A stretch of DNA of 64,000 nt from Haliclystus octoradiatus (GCA_916610825.1 OU744449.1:21837793-21901792); one strand, 5' to 3'; counted from the stretch's first letter, positions 25,950 through 39,194 are shown. Numbers and translations: made by a program. The notes: generated from the letters alone by a model not told the origin.

Positions 25950-26145
25950 AAAATAGGAAAAGGATAGAAGGTAAAAAGGAAAAAAGGATAAAAGAAAAAA
26001 GAAGGAAAAAAAGGAGAAAAAAGAATAAAAGAAAAATATAGAAAAAAAAGAATAAAAGAAAAAAAAAGAAAAAAAATAGAAAAAAAGGAGAAAAGAAAAA
26101 AGAAAAAAAATAGAAAAGAGGAAAATTAAGGAAAAAAATGATAAA
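25950..26145. repeat. Purine-rich A/G low-complexity tract
   Basis: Almost pure A/G on the plus strand in the 3' flank of gene A. It creates long Phe/Leu/Ser-rich antisense frames that are not genes. Equivalent tracts lie at 12020-12160 and 58840-58945. Confidence 0.9.
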
Positions 26146-29007
26146 CATTGCATTAAAATATACCCTCAACATTTCACTAAAAAGTTCAACAATAAATCTA
26201 TGTTAATATAGTACACATGTATATAGGATAGGTTTTAATACGAAATAAAATAAAATTCACAGAACACATTGATTATTTACAGCTTTAAAGCATTCTCAAA
26301 ATGTACATTTTGCATGTCTTCTTCATTCGATGGTTTGCTAGGTATGGAGTTAATCATAAAGACTTAAATATTTGTCACATTATCAATAATTGTAGATCCA
26401 CAGAATACCAAATTGTTAATAATTGTTAATATATATAAAGATGCACGCAAAAATAGCAGTAAAAAAATTAGAGAAAAAAAGGAGAAAAAAAGAAAAGAAA
26501 AGAAAAAGAAAGAAAGAAAAATGCATCCTGATTGATTTACTGTGACGAGGATATGGGGTTGATAAAAATGTTATTCTGCATCACATATACTGGACAAGTA
26601 CGGATTTATGTCGCTAAATAATACCTTTAATGCAAATTTGTCATTGTTATGTAAATTGTGTAAATTTTGTCCCTACTATTTTCATGTTGCGTTTTCTCGT
26701 ATTGTCCTTGATTGACAATATGTACGCACTTTGATTTTTGATTACATTTCCTGATTTTTTACTAGCCCAATCCAGATAGTTCTACTTCCTATAACTTGCT
26801 CAGTAAATTCGCTTTAACGCCGTGAAAGTAGGAATGATTGTATGCGATAGCATCTTGTTGATTCTGACGCCGAAACACCGAAAGTTACTGCTTCTTGAAA
26901 TGGAATTTCAATCCTTTGTAGATATTGATTTGTGGAATACGCAAATCTGTAGCAACTATTGAGGACATTGACGTGGTGCCTCAAAACCAATTTGAGTAGA
27001 TTGTTAAGGTTGCAGCTCCCATCAATTTTTTATAACTGATTGACATCTTTCTTTCACTGTTATTGTCTAAACTGTACTACTGTACTGTACAGATGTAGAT
27101 GTATAGATCTATATATAGAGATTACTTCATTGGTAGCGCTTGCGTACAGATTTTATTCACGAGTTGTGACGTATCAGAAAACGAACAAGCAAGGCTCTGC
27201 GAGCGAATGAGTTTTTGACATACAAAACAACGAGTAATATCCAGCGAGATTTCAACATCAACGATTATTGTTATTAAAGTGATTGAAAAAAGGGAATTTA
27301 TATTATGCTTGGATGAGGTATGCTTTTTATTTTGTTTAGATTAGCTTTATGATGTGGGTTTATTCAGATTCCTACAAAAATTAATATTCTGTTTAATTTC
27401 ATGAATAGTGTTGAATAAATTAATAACAAAACAGAATTCAGGTTTACCAATGTTTATCAAACTTATTAACCCCATTTATAAAAGACAAATGTTAATAAAA
27501 AAGTTAAAAGAATTGTTTAACAATCAAACCGAACGAAACATTTCTTAAAATTAAACAATTAACTAAAAATTTGTATATAAAAACGCTATTAAACTACAAT
27601 GCTCTGATATTGTTCAATCTGTGTCAGAATTAGAGTACACAATGCATCTTCTTTGTTTTCTATTCTTTTTCAATTCTACTTTTGGTGAGTGATTCAATGT
27701 ATCATGATCTACAGTTATATTGAATTCATCCCCGTGGATTGAAGCACCTTCGAATAAATTGGTTGGGATTTCCCTTCGTGTGATAGTTGATGTGTGCTTG
27801 TTGTTGTTTTACGCGCTTGAGTAACAATTATATGTGGTACATTTTCATTGTTTTCAGCAAATGGACACCTCAAGATATTTGACATTCTTTTCTGCTGGTT
27901 GATGTTAGCACTGCTAGGTTGAAAAAATTATTTTAACGGCCAATGTTTACATTTTTTGCCAAAAATGAAGTGGATTTTGATTGGGTACATCATTTTCCTC
28001 ACACGTGAAGAAACATGATACAAGCAATATAATCGGTTATATCGTTTTATTCGCGTGAAACTGATATTGAATATTGATTGGTTAAATAAAAAACAGACTA
28101 AAATTATAGCAACAACAGAACAATGGGAAATCTCGCTGGGTATTAAATAAAGAAGTATATATAGTAATAATATTAGAAATATTAAAACTTAATATTGACA
28201 ATTGGATAGTGCTCAATGCTAGTGAATAGCAGAGCGTAAATAATAGTAATAATGAGAAGGTCAAGAAAGACACATTCTTTGGTTGTAACTCCAAGTTTCA
28301 CGATATTAAACGATCATCAGACAGTAAATACTAACTACAATTACAAACATACACATTAACACATAGCTAGAACAGGAATGTGTTTGCAGTTTCTATTGTT
28401 ATTTTATCACATTGGTTCTATTATCTAATTGTTGGGTTATTGTTATTACGTTGCTAAATTTTAGCAGCTTTAAAATTTGAAATCATTTGCGTTCTTGACC
28501 TTCTCATTAATATTATTACGATGTATAGATTTATCTATTAACTTCATTAGTAGGTACAGCTTGTTGTATGTCTTTCTTAAATGCAGACGAAATAATACTT
28601 TGTATTTTTTATATCTATCTAGTCCTTAATTGGCATGGCTTTATGAAGCATACAATTTAAACACAATAATACAATATAGTGTACATTATGACCAATCAAC
28701 AAATTTGAACAGCAAAATTCTGAATTACTGATACAGAAAATAAAAATTCTACCTATTTCCTACAATTATTGTATATACAGTACAATAAATGACATATGTA
28801 TATTACTTTTTATCTTATAGTTTACACACCTTTCAACATTCAAAGAATTGGACAATGATTTACCGATACATAACAAGGAATATCCTATATATTCCCTACG
28901 ATTGCTGTCTATGATACACCGACTAAATGAAGTTATGTCTATCACTTTATTCATCTTATCGTTTACACACGGTTATTGTTGACAATTTATATGTATCATT
29001 AAATGTA

Positions 29008-29235
29008 TTATGAATATAGACAATTTATGTATCTATCATTATTTATCTTACATATCCACCACCACTGTTGGGTAATCTCAACGCCAGTGACATCCAAATT
29101 AGTCACAACACCAATACTTTGCATCGTTAAACCGTATTGCCTCGGCCACTTCTCCTTCTTACATTCTGTTTTACTGGGTCCAACCAAGAACTTCAAATTG
29201 TCTTCCCGCCCTCCATTTTCGTGCGCGCGGTACAT
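29008..29235 (-). CDS. Hypothetical 75-aa ORF, duplicate copy
   Basis: Counterpart of the frame at 15112-15339, with the same start, stop and CpG-bearing 5' region. It is only as credible as that frame. Confidence 0.2.
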   Translation of the reverse strand: MYRAHENGGREDNLKFLVGPSKTECKKEKWPRQYGLTMQSIGVVTNLDVTGVEITQQWWWICKINNDRYINCLYS

Positions 29236-30811
29236 TCTGCATTAAGCTTCACCCCTCCACGTGAGATTGTAAGTGCAAATTAAACAGCTGCAAATTGCGA
29301 CTCTCTATGGTCTACTATTTCTACCATTTCTTTCAATTCAAACGAAATCTGTGATTCTAATCATTATTTCTATTAGCATACAACTTCAATATTTGCTACC
29401 ATAATACGTGTTCACTGTAATGCGAAACTATTTCCTCCTGCCATGCTCGCAATTCTCTAGCACTACTTTTCATTGCGATTAATTTTTTCCAAAATACAAT
29501 CGGGGGCTGCACAATTTACATATCCACACATGACTGTTACTTCTTACAGCATTGCAATTGTGTTTTTTTGTAATGTACTTTTTATTGACTTTGCAGTTTT
29601 TATTTTATATTTGAGATGTAGATGAGAGATTACCATGGCATAATTCTTTGTCCCTACTCTTTCTGCCGCACCCGTCAACCCAACAACGATCTAAAAGACC
29701 CCCGGAGCCAATCGCACTTACCACGTGCTGCTGCTACATGCTGGATATTTTTGTGTTTACCCCTTATGTACGGAATATAATAATGGGAATAGACGAATGA
29801 CCTAACAGATAGATAGACTGAGGGTAGATGAAAAATTGCCGTTATCTACTGATGTAGCCTATAAGGAGCTTGCAATCAATTAATTCAAGAAAATTTCAAT
29901 TTTTAATTCGGAAACCATTCACAGAGCTGTCATATGCATATGATGATAGTATCCTACAAGCATGATATATTGTTTATTTTTATTGATTGATATTATCTGA
30001 TTTTAGTTTTTCTCAGTCACAATTTGTAGAATAAAGTCTATAGTGTATTACTCTCGGAATTGTAAAAAGTAAAATGAAAATATTGGATTAGCTCACAAAA
30101 TCGAACAAAGAATCAAATTTTCATTTTTATCGAGTGAATCCTTGTTCAAGAAAAAGCATAATGATCCAGCATTGTTCACAGCAGGTAAGAAATATAATTC
30201 ATAACAATAATTTGAAAGTTCTAGTTTAAAATTTTTATGTTGTTGATTATTATTTAGCAACATTTGAAAAAGCATATTTCTTGAATATAAAAAATATCTA
30301 TTGAGACTTTAATTTTTTTTTCTTTGAGAGATTGGAGCTAGTTAAATACGCAGCTCATTATTCACAACCATATTACGCTACAACACAAACATGAGTATAA
30401 TATAATTGCTAAACATACAACTTTAATGACTTGTTCTAGGGGAATTACTCCTATCTTTGGCCCAAAAAAGTGTGCTCATAATAGTATATAAACTAAATTT
30501 AAATGTATAGTTCATACCTTCACAAAAGTCATTCTCAGTAAAGTGATACCAACGAGGCGTTTAATAACATTGACAGTTGAACATTAAATATAGTTATTGA
30601 ATTGTATTTCTATTTTCTAATCTCATGATCTTGTTTTAATTCATCTACTGTTGCGTTCATCTCTAGTTAATGAATTGGTTGGCAAAAATAACCTTTCCTT
30701 CTTTTAATGTTAAACTTAAGCATTAATTAGATTTTTTCCTTGCAAATTTTCTTGATAGAGTTTCGATCCCATCCAGTACAAGTTTACGACAATGTCAATT
30801 TCAAATCTTGA

Positions 30812-32365
30812 AAATCAGAGAATAAGAGTTAAGTGACGTCATACTGTACAAATTTCTATCTCGAATGTGTGCGCTACAAGATCGCAGTATCTATCGTTCA
30901 TTCATCAACAACGACAATACTATTAAACAAATAGTTCATACCTTCCGTGAACTATGCTCTGATAGCACCACGAGAGGTAGGTAAGGAGAAGCAAGAAGGC
31001 ACCAGAAAATTACGAGCCGCCTCGTCAAGTAATTTTCGCCTTCGAGTTTTCTCCTGAAGTGACTCTAGTTGTGCTATCAGAGCATAGTTCACGGAAGGTA
31101 TAAACTATTTGTTTAATAGTGTTGTCGTTGTTGAACATTGCCAGCCCCGATATTTTTGACTGTTGGGTACGTTTTTTCAGAGCAGTTTCTGATCTTACAA
31201 TCCATGATCAAGTATGTAATGCTCCCATATTCGTGACGTCACAAGAAAAAAGCTGAGTCGAGATCTGTACACTTTTCTTTTTTAAATCAACTAAAAGCTG
31301 CGTAGAAAAATTGATATCGAGAATTTATATTTCTCGATCCTCTTGAAATTAAAAAATGGGTGCTTAACATTGTTTTCTTACATAGTCATGGATTCTTATC
31401 TTTAAACAATATTTTCTATGTTCTTATGTGTGTTATTCATTATGGAAAACTAACTGGGAAAACTTGAAAAGCAAAGAAAATGTTTCTTACCTATAATTTG
31501 AAGAATTTCGTAAAAAGCCGTGAACGCAACGAAAGAACTGAAACTAATAAAGATTTATTGGCTAAATGTTTGCTAATTGCCTATTTAAAAGAGCAGATTA
31601 TTGAAATTATGATTACTTTTTAGAATGTTGCTATCTTTTATTATGGAGAAATGGTCTTATTATTTGAAATTTTAGCAGTTGATTTTGTTTAGCCTATGTT
31701 TTGGTTTTGGTAGTTTATCGAAAGCATTCCTTTCTATGCCAGGAATTTAGCTTTTATGCTTATATCTATAGGAACTTGCTAAAAATGTCCATAAAAGGAT
31801 GGGGGGGATATATTATTGAAATGAATTTATGTTATGTTATGTTCTCACAATTATGAATACATGTAAAAGTTGGGAAAATTGTTTTTGAATTTTTAATTTG
31901 TGCAAAATATTTCTATACACTTTAAACATGGTTGTTTACTGGCTAAGATATTTTCCTGCAAGCCATTTGATTTATTTGAACATCTGAGAAACTGCATGAA
32001 ACAGTAACTCAATGAAATTGTATATGACTCTACAAATCTTCACAGTAATTGATTTTTAATTTTTATTACTTGCTAGTTCATAATGCCATATTTAAATAAT
32101 TATCGGTTGTTTGGTATGTTCATAAATATCTTGTAATAGATAGGGTCAAACTCGGCTACGGTGAAATGGCGTTATTGGCGTTAACCAATCAAATTGCAAG
32201 AATAAATCGTAGCAAATCCTTGATATGTTCTAATTTCTAATATTTCATTTTTACGAACGAATGCTCGATAGTTGTAACGATCTTATCGTTCTCATTCGTC
32301 GTGATAGTAATTTTTATAGTATGACGTCACTTAACTTTCATTCTCCCTTTTTCAATATTTCAAAT
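30812..32365. mobile_element. DNA element with imperfect TIRs (dup copy 2)
   Basis: Duplicate of 16908-18441: the GTTAAGTGACGTCATACT arm at the left, its reverse complement at about 32318-32336, and the foldback element nested inside. Confidence 0.5.
30905..31134. mobile_element. Foldback element, long arms (dup copy 2)
   Basis: TCAACAACGACAATACTATT and the following ~55 bp return in reverse complement, ending at 31134, with a ~90-bp loop. The arms are nearly perfect, indicating a hairpin-forming non-autonomous element. It is longer than its counterpart in copy 1. Confidence 0.8.
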
Positions 32366-33148
32366 ATTTATTGTTTCAAATACTCAATCATTAATTACTC
32401 AAAAAATCCCTTTATGGAAAAAACTTGACAAAGTAATCAAGTCACTTAGTACAACAAATTAAGCTAAAAATTTTCGATTCTTTTTATGAATTGACCCTAT
32501 AACTTCAAACGCTTTATTCAATTGATTTGACACAGTATCTCACAGAAGCCACTAATTAGAAGCATTGCATCTACTTGATCTCGTTATTTAAAAATCCGAT
32601 TATGACCTCATCAACAAAGTACGGATAAAAGAACAACATATCTCTGATTATTGTTCCGTAATTTACAAACTCATACTGAAACGCGAGCCTTCTGAAGAGA
32701 AATCATCGACTTTTCGAAGCATGAAGACACTAGACATGTCTCAGTTGAAAATTGATATTATTTAACCAGAGATGTTGATTGAAAATGATATGTCAGATGA
32801 TGCGGTTGTCAACAGTTATGATCACAATTTAGCTGCGAACATTTTGAAGTTCATCTTAACCCAAAGGAAGATAACAAATATGTCATATAACACAAGACAA
32901 TAATAGTGGGTACCGTTCGTATGACAGCTAGCGAGAATCTGATCTCAAACATACAAGGAGTGTAACTTAAGACCACATGTGATTACCTTTAACATGATAT
33001 TGAGGTTAATTACAAACTGATGTCAAAGTACTTTATATCACAACTCCCCCGTTTCTAGGGTTAATTAATCTGATTAAATAACTATGAATCAAATCCATAA
33101 TGTTTGGTGGATTACAGTGACTTGTAGAGCAATGCAACTCAGGCGAGG

Positions 33149-33736
33149 CTAGAATGCCATCATTACGTAATTTATGATCATTAACAGTATTTTTATTGCT
33201 ATCATTATTAGTTTGATCTGAAGATATGCAGTATGTGGGTCTATGGAGGCCGGAGAGGGTACTCGATCTAGCTGATTTTGTGAAGCAAGAATCGTACACC
33301 CCTCGGATTGCAGCCATGCCGTGTTAGTGCCTTTCGAAACAACAAATTCGGCCTCTTTTGTATGACCACTAAGTAAGGGACGGTATAGAACATGCTCTAC
33401 TGTTGTAAACGCTGTCACAAAAAGGACTCTTAGGTTACGCCCTAGTAGGATTTCAGCTGGCGATTTACCCTTTGCTATCGATGTTGTGCGATGCACTAAC
33501 AATGTTTTATTAAGAAACATATCGAACGAAACTTGTAAGCTACGATGCCATGCTTTCATGGCCTCCTTAACAGTCTGAAATGATCGCTCCGCCAAACCAT
33601 TGGCACGTGGAAAGTATGCTGGTAATTCGGATTTCTGACAGCCTGATTTTGATAGCCAACCAACGATCTCATCGTTGACAAATTCTCGCGCGTTATCCGA
33701 AACTAAATGTTTTGTAACCCCGAAACGGGAGAACAA
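33149..33736 (-). pseudogene. Ty3/gypsy integrase catalytic core fragment
   Basis: A 195-codon frame with HLVSDNAREFV (second catalytic Asp) and, 35 residues further on, the Glu in RANGLAERSF, which is the D-x35-E part of the integrase DDE triad. It continues with RTTSIAKGKSPAEILLGR, the conserved post-core segment. The first catalytic Asp region lies upstream in another frame, so the protein is interrupted. It is part of the LTR element at 32881-34574. Confidence 0.88.
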
Positions 33737-33911
33737 AGCAGAGAAAATACGAATAATATTGGGCGTTGATCTATCGGGGCAGCGAAATACCTAGACCCAG
33801 CCACTACCTGCATCGACAATAATGAGTACATTTCCTATATCGGGAACATGTCCAAAATCCATGTGCAGCCTCTTCCACCCTAAAACGGTAGGCCACTCAG
33901 GAACAGTTTTA

Positions 33912-34253
33912 CTACTGTTTACAGCTGGAAACAAACCGATCTGCGTCTATGGCCATACCAGGCCACCATGTCCCTTTTTGAAGAAATCGCTGAGTCGCAT
34001 TAACGCCTTGATGAGTAATATGCGCCTTACTCAACACAGAGTGCAGTGTAATAGGAATATAGGGAACACAGCCACAATACATAACGTCTCTTCCAGGAGT
34101 TAGCATTGACTCAATGCGTGCGAAAGAGCGTTCTGATTCTGACGGATTTTTCCAATTCCCAGAAATTACGCACTTTTTTATGTTTTCGGCAACAGGATCG
34201 AGATTTAAAGCTAGTTGAAGATCAGCAAATGGAATGACTGGCTGAAAAATCAT
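33912..34253 (-). pseudogene. Ty3/gypsy integrase N-terminal zinc-binding fragment
   Basis: This frame contains AHITHQGVNATQRF, TWWPGM and CKQ, the H2C2 zinc-binding region that precedes the integrase core. A frame break follows before the core at 33736. The paralogous remnant at 19571-19825 keeps the full CKQC pair. Confidence 0.8.
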
Positions 34254-34587
34254 CTTCGCAGGAATTAATCATAACAATATTTGCGACAACATTTTCGCGA
34301 CTCAACTTGCTTGTAGATTGAATTTGCTTGCTTATGCTTGTAGCAATGCCATTCTTTTTTCCATAGCAAGATTCTAAGCAGTAATTTATTTTTCTCGTAG
34401 CGTTAATTTTGTCATATAACAAAAGGCAATAATAGTAGGTATAATGTTCGTACGATAGCTAGCGAGAATCTTATCTCAAAACATACAAGGTGTGTAACAT
34501 AATGCCACACGTGATTACGTATAATATGATATTGAGGTTAATTACAAACTGAGGTTGAAGTGAGTTATATCACAAAATATAATAGAA

Positions 34588-37500
34588 CTAGCAATGAGTG
34601 TGGTCCATAATGGACCTTATATGATAAAACTTTCAGATCACTTATAATTAAACAATTTACTAAGCTGACTATCGCTGTATAATACGGACTATGAACTCTG
34701 GAGGAAAACATGAGACACAATACGCATTGAAACGATCAAGCATTAATTAATACATCTTAATCATTCCTTTAATAAAATTTTAATTTATTTCACATCAATT
34801 GAGTCGATTGAAATGTATAATTTAACGTAGCTATATCTACATAGAAAACTTTATTTTATGTGCTGAAAGGAAGCCAGAACACATTAATTATTATGAATTA
34901 CAAATACTCAGTCAAATTTCGAAATCTGAAACTATCCATAAAAAATCCCTTCAAATCTGATCCGATCCGAAGACCTAAAATATTAACCCGAATCTGACCC
35001 GATACGATCGGATCGCGTTCGGTTCGAATTGATCAATCATTATTGCAATATATACAACACTAATGTGGTGTTCACAAAATAACGCCGTCAAGGTGTGGCC
35101 GGTCAAACTTGTGGCATTGCATGCAATATATTCAATATTAAATTGATTTAGCTTCGACAAGACACATGGTCCACTAATTTCTGTTATTAACATGATCAAA
35201 CGATATCTTTTGTTAATTAACAATGATTTACTGCTTCATATTAAAAAAAAATCAGAAAAATCGTTGATAAATTTTGCCGATTTGTGGATTTGAACTGACG
35301 ACCCTGACATTGTAATACCAGAGCATTAAGCAATCGGCCACTACCTTACTTTCTGTTATCGGCGCTTTAACTGACGTGATCAACAAACCTACTGCTTCGA
35401 CAACGTATTATTGAACAAGGCCGACCGACGCGCTTGTATTGAAAATCAAATTTGATATATATAATCTGAAAATATTATGATATGATGGCATATGAGCCTA
35501 TATATTTTTGATCTTTGCAATCTCAGCAAGCAGGCCTGTGATTTTCATGGCAGTCTATCAAAATACCAGAGTTCGTTGAAATTAAAATTTTATAAGTAAA
35601 AAAAAGATGTGAAAAGTTGGCCTCATAGTGCTTCTTGTTATCAAATTTTCCAGAATAACAGCATCAACATTCTTTTAAAATGAAATAAAATTCTATAATA
35701 AATCACTATACTAATTCGATATTGATATTATGTTACATCTTGTTGTCAATATTTCTACGCGCTATTTATAATACATTACAGATGTCGAATGAAAGAAAAG
35801 ACGATTATGAATAAATTAATTATTTTGATAGAAAAACGAAAACAACTCATTCTGCCAAATAAGTTCGTGATATGCATATTTATTTCAATTTATTGAAACG
35901 GACGCGATTGTTTATAGAGTGGAAATGTTTAGTGCAGCTTCAAAGATATAAAATACCATAGCCGATGGTAGTATTTAAATGCTCATGTTATGATGTCTGA
36001 TGAAAAGGCTTTACTTATATAGAAAATTAATCTACTTTACCTTGCATTTGATCGCGATATGAAATGATCATTTTTGTCAGAATTATTTCGAATAAAAGAC
36101 AATCTTTATTTTATTCTTATCGGGCGTACATTCTCCTTCGATAAAATATGGTTGTTAACTTATTATTGATTGGTGTATTAACTCAGAGAACCCGCTATTA
36201 TGTATTTAAATGTTGTTCGGAGATTATGCCGCTCGTATAGTTTTTATTTGGATCTCATTTGGAAAATGGTAAGTTGTATTTAATAAATATTGTTTGCTAT
36301 GATCGATTATTTCATGCTACCTTTTTCGCTTTTAATTTTTGTAACACAAGATTTGTTACACTCATCCAAACTGTATTAACTATTAAAAAATGATTTTGAA
36401 TTATGCTTCTCTGTTTTTAAAGTTGAAAGCCATTTTTGAACGTTCAAATTATTATAATTATTATTATTTATCACAAATCATACGCTCAGTTCAATTTAAC
36501 TTTGTTGAATTTGATATACCTGAATTTAACTTTATTAAATGTTGATCGACGATGAGAACAAGACACAGCTATTTTTATTCTCGAAACTGTAGTAACATAC
36601 TGTGTCTTATTCTTATAGCAAATCAATAAAATGAAATTTTGATTTTAATCGATGTTTACAATTACTTCGTTAATTATTGAGGCAAAATCTGAAAATAAAA
36701 GCCTGCCTGCTCAAAACCAAATGATTCATATTTTTATATTAAATAATAAATTCTAGAAATACTTTTGTGCAATGCCTTGATTGATTCTAAACTCTGTAAT
36801 TTTAGACTGTAGACGGGTAATCTTATCAAACTTTGAATATTTTTTTCGAATTAGTCCAACGCCAACGTCATTTTGAAAATTCTTGCAAGTTAATTTGTTT
36901 TTATGCCCCGCGATAGATTATTCATTTCAAAACAGATTGTTTGCTCAGTGTTCTCACAAATTATATATCAAAATAGCCTTTTTAAAAATGAAATGTTTTG
37001 TATCTCGATTTTGAGAAAAGTAATGAAGGGCATTTTGTTTCATTAATAAATGAAAGACCTAAAGTCTCTATAATTTTCATAGCCTTTGTGCCGCGCTATA
37101 TGTATTGCTGATATCAACACCACATGAAATAGGTCTACGTTTCTTTGATTTCAAAACATATTTTGTCTGGCCTAGTTATACTGGTAATTCAATGTAATTC
37201 AGTATTTCGTATTGTTTCAATTATCATAAAACTGATTAAGTTTCAAGTTTCACTTGTTCAAACAATTTATACGCAGCTTTCAAATCCAAAGCAAAATATT
37301 TTCGTTCTGGGGAATTCAATTTGAATTCGATTTGGCTGCCCGCTAGATTATCGACCTATGAAATTTTTCAAAATCTCTGAAGTTTTTAATGCAATGATAT
37401 CAAATAAAATATCAGATGAGGTATATTATTTTAAAACAACGTCATAGACCCATACTTTTCATACAAAAAATTTGTTACTGTACACGGTTATCTCGACACA

Positions 37501-37624
37501 AATGTTTGCATAATTTCCCGACAACGGATTATCCGTATTATATCGCCAGTGAGACGTACATAAGTTGCGGCCAGACACAGAAATATAATGATATATAAAC
37601 AGACAGTATTATGTATATAAGTGA
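34588..37624 (-). mobile_element. Helitron-like non-autonomous element, copy 1 (3.04 kb)
   Basis: On the minus strand the element starts TCACTTATATACATAATAC after a host A and ends with the hairpin GGTCCATTATGGACC, ten bases, then CTAG followed by a host T. A 5' TC, a 3' CTRR with a subterminal hairpin, and insertion between A and T without target duplication are the classic Helitron hallmarks. No Rep/helicase frame is present. It sits ~9 bp from the gypsy element's target duplication. A tRNA-like segment lies at about 35276-35345. Confidence 0.75.
35276..35345 (-). other. tRNA-like segment inside Helitron-like copy 1
   Basis: On the minus strand it reads with A-box-like TGGCCGATTGCTTAATGC and B-box-like CAGTTCAAATCC, plus a loop containing TTACAA. 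All three Helitron-like copies carry it, so it was captured before they spread. Mismatches in the stems suggest a decayed tRNA or SINE head, not an active gene. Confidence 0.5.
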
Positions 37625-37743
37625 TATTTGTACTATATTTGTATTATAATAAGAATAATAATAATAGTATGCAAACCATTTAAGAGAGTGCTCGATATAG
37701 TTAGGTAGAGCTATGTATAAATGAAAGAAACATTAGTTAAGTT

Positions 37744-37962
37744 TTACCGTAAAACTTGACTAATCTTTGTTTCATTTAAAAATATAATATCATCATCGAT
37801 CAAACTTGGATAAAACGCCAACATATTATAAATCAAGGCTGAATTATGAAAAAGATCATCAATATTCGACCATGTGAGGTAATAGATGTTCATGATTGTT
37901 GACTGTTTAGTCGCCAGGAAATTGCTATTTTTTCTAAACTTAAACATTGCTAGTGCATACAT
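37744..37962 (-). pseudogene. LINE endonuclease N-terminal fragment (tentative)
   Basis: The frame ends in PSLIDDDIIFLNETK, which resembles the early DIIFLNET-type motif of APE-like LINE endonucleases. It lies downstream of the endonuclease fragment at 38230-39130 on the same strand, so it would be a separate or rearranged copy. Confidence 0.35.
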
Positions 37963-38229
37963 TCATTTTATAAAGGATGCTATATAATGCAGAGTAGTCT
38001 ACTTGAAAGAGTTGAGCAAAAAGGAAGTCATTGAGACGTTGCAAAAACTTGTTACCGTTAAAGTGAGGCCACTGTCCAAACGCTATTTTTTACAATTTCG
38101 TCAGTTCCACTTCAAATAGCTCGATCGCGTGTAGGCTAAAGCCTATCTTGGCGAAAGTGGAAAACCTGTATTGTTTACATTTTCGCCAAGATTGATTTTA
38201 GTATGCACGCAAGTTCTTTGTGAGGTCAA

Positions 38230-39130
38230 AATCCGTGTTTATCCCAGATGGACTGAGTAGGTTTGTAGAATGTTCTTGGAGTTGATTTTGAGGAATAGGT
38301 GCTGATGTATTGACCTATCTTGTTTAAAAAGTAGCCATGGTTTCTTTTGAGCAGTATCAATTAATTTGAATATATGGTTTTCATTATATAATTCTCGTTT
38401 TTCTTTTATAAATAACTCCTATACATTCCTTGCTTCATTATACGCATTTCTTAAATGTTCTATTCTTGGATTACACTTAACATTGTGGAGCAAGTTGAGC
38501 ACATATGTTTTCAGAACTTTACAATCATGATCAAACCATGGTTTATGCTTCTTTGAAATTGTGTTGCGTAACGGTGAACAATCTAATAACGTTTCGCCAA
38601 TTAGGTCTATAGTTTGATCAAGATTATTGCCATCGATGTTATCAGGAATTAATTGAAGAGACGGGTGGCTTTTTAGTAGGTTCAGATTCAGATTTCTACT
38701 GTGTTTCAGCTGTTTTTGATCAGACGAGCTTTTTAGGTGTGGTAATGTCCAAGAAGTGATCACTTTTTGATGCTTTCTAGTGATGATATGTTTAACTTGA
38801 TGAGAGTGGAGAAAATAATTTGGTAAGTTGGTAAATATCATATCAATTGTGCTGTTGCCATTATGCCCAATATATGTATATTCATCAGTGTTATTTATTA
38901 AGTACAGATTAAAGTCAAGAAGTGTATTCTGGAGAGTATTACCTCTATCATTATTCACATCTATACGGCAATTAAAATCACCACCAATTATAATAGGTAA
39001 CAGTTATTTGCTTTTGTTAAAGCGCTCATAACTTCCTGTATGATAATATATATAGATGTCTTTGGTTTAAAGTAGAAACAGAATACACTAAATAATGAGG
39101 TACACACGCCAACATAATGGGAAGATCTTG
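38230..39130 (-). pseudogene. Non-LTR retrotransposon APE-type endonuclease fragment
   Basis: The minus-strand translation shows YFKPKTSIYIIIQEVMSAL, a frame break, then PIIIGGDFNCRIDVNNDRGN (the conserved GDFN motif), and later NSTIDMIFTN (the S-x-ID motif), continuing into the linker towards the reverse transcriptase. A TAG stop and a frameshift interrupt it. The longest open part is 38419-38958. No reverse-transcriptase domain follows, so the copy is truncated. Confidence 0.8.
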
Positions 39131-39194
39131 TTCTGAGATTAGGTTTCAGGAAAGATTTGCAAAGAATAGCTAATCCCTAATAGCTAATCCCGAA

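Larger units (their letters stand above)
25695..34135. repeat. Segmental duplication, copy 2 (~8.4 kb)
   Basis: Counterpart of 11775-19825, beginning at gene A's stop codon. It keeps the full gypsy remnant and the longer foldback arms, so it is nearer the ancestral state. Frames that stay open in copy 1 (for example 12868-13095 and 13825-14025) are shifted or stopped here, which argues against them being genes. Stretches such as 27000-28750 and 29750-30800 carry nothing else I can support. Confidence 0.9.
32881..34574 (-). mobile_element. Internally deleted Ty3/gypsy LTR retrotransposon with intact LTRs and TSD
   Basis: Two direct repeats of ~162-165 bp, both TG...CA, lie at 32881-33042 and 34410-34574, flanked by the 5-bp duplication AAATA (32876-32880 and 34575-34579). 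On the minus strand a purine-rich ACGGGGGAG polypurine tract abuts the 3' LTR. The ~1.37-kb interior encodes only integrase parts plus a short N-terminal frame (34222-34422). No gag, protease or reverse transcriptase is visible. It depends on other elements and is an internally deleted, non-autonomous copy. Confidence 0.9.

Noticed and set aside
25813..26172. 119-codon Phe-rich membrane-like frame
   Set aside because: It is antisense of an A/G low-complexity tract. The hydrophobic pattern is an artefact of TTT/TTC codons.
38828..39031. 67-codon plus-strand frame
   Set aside because: It is antisense to the LINE endonuclease fragment, which has recognisable motifs.
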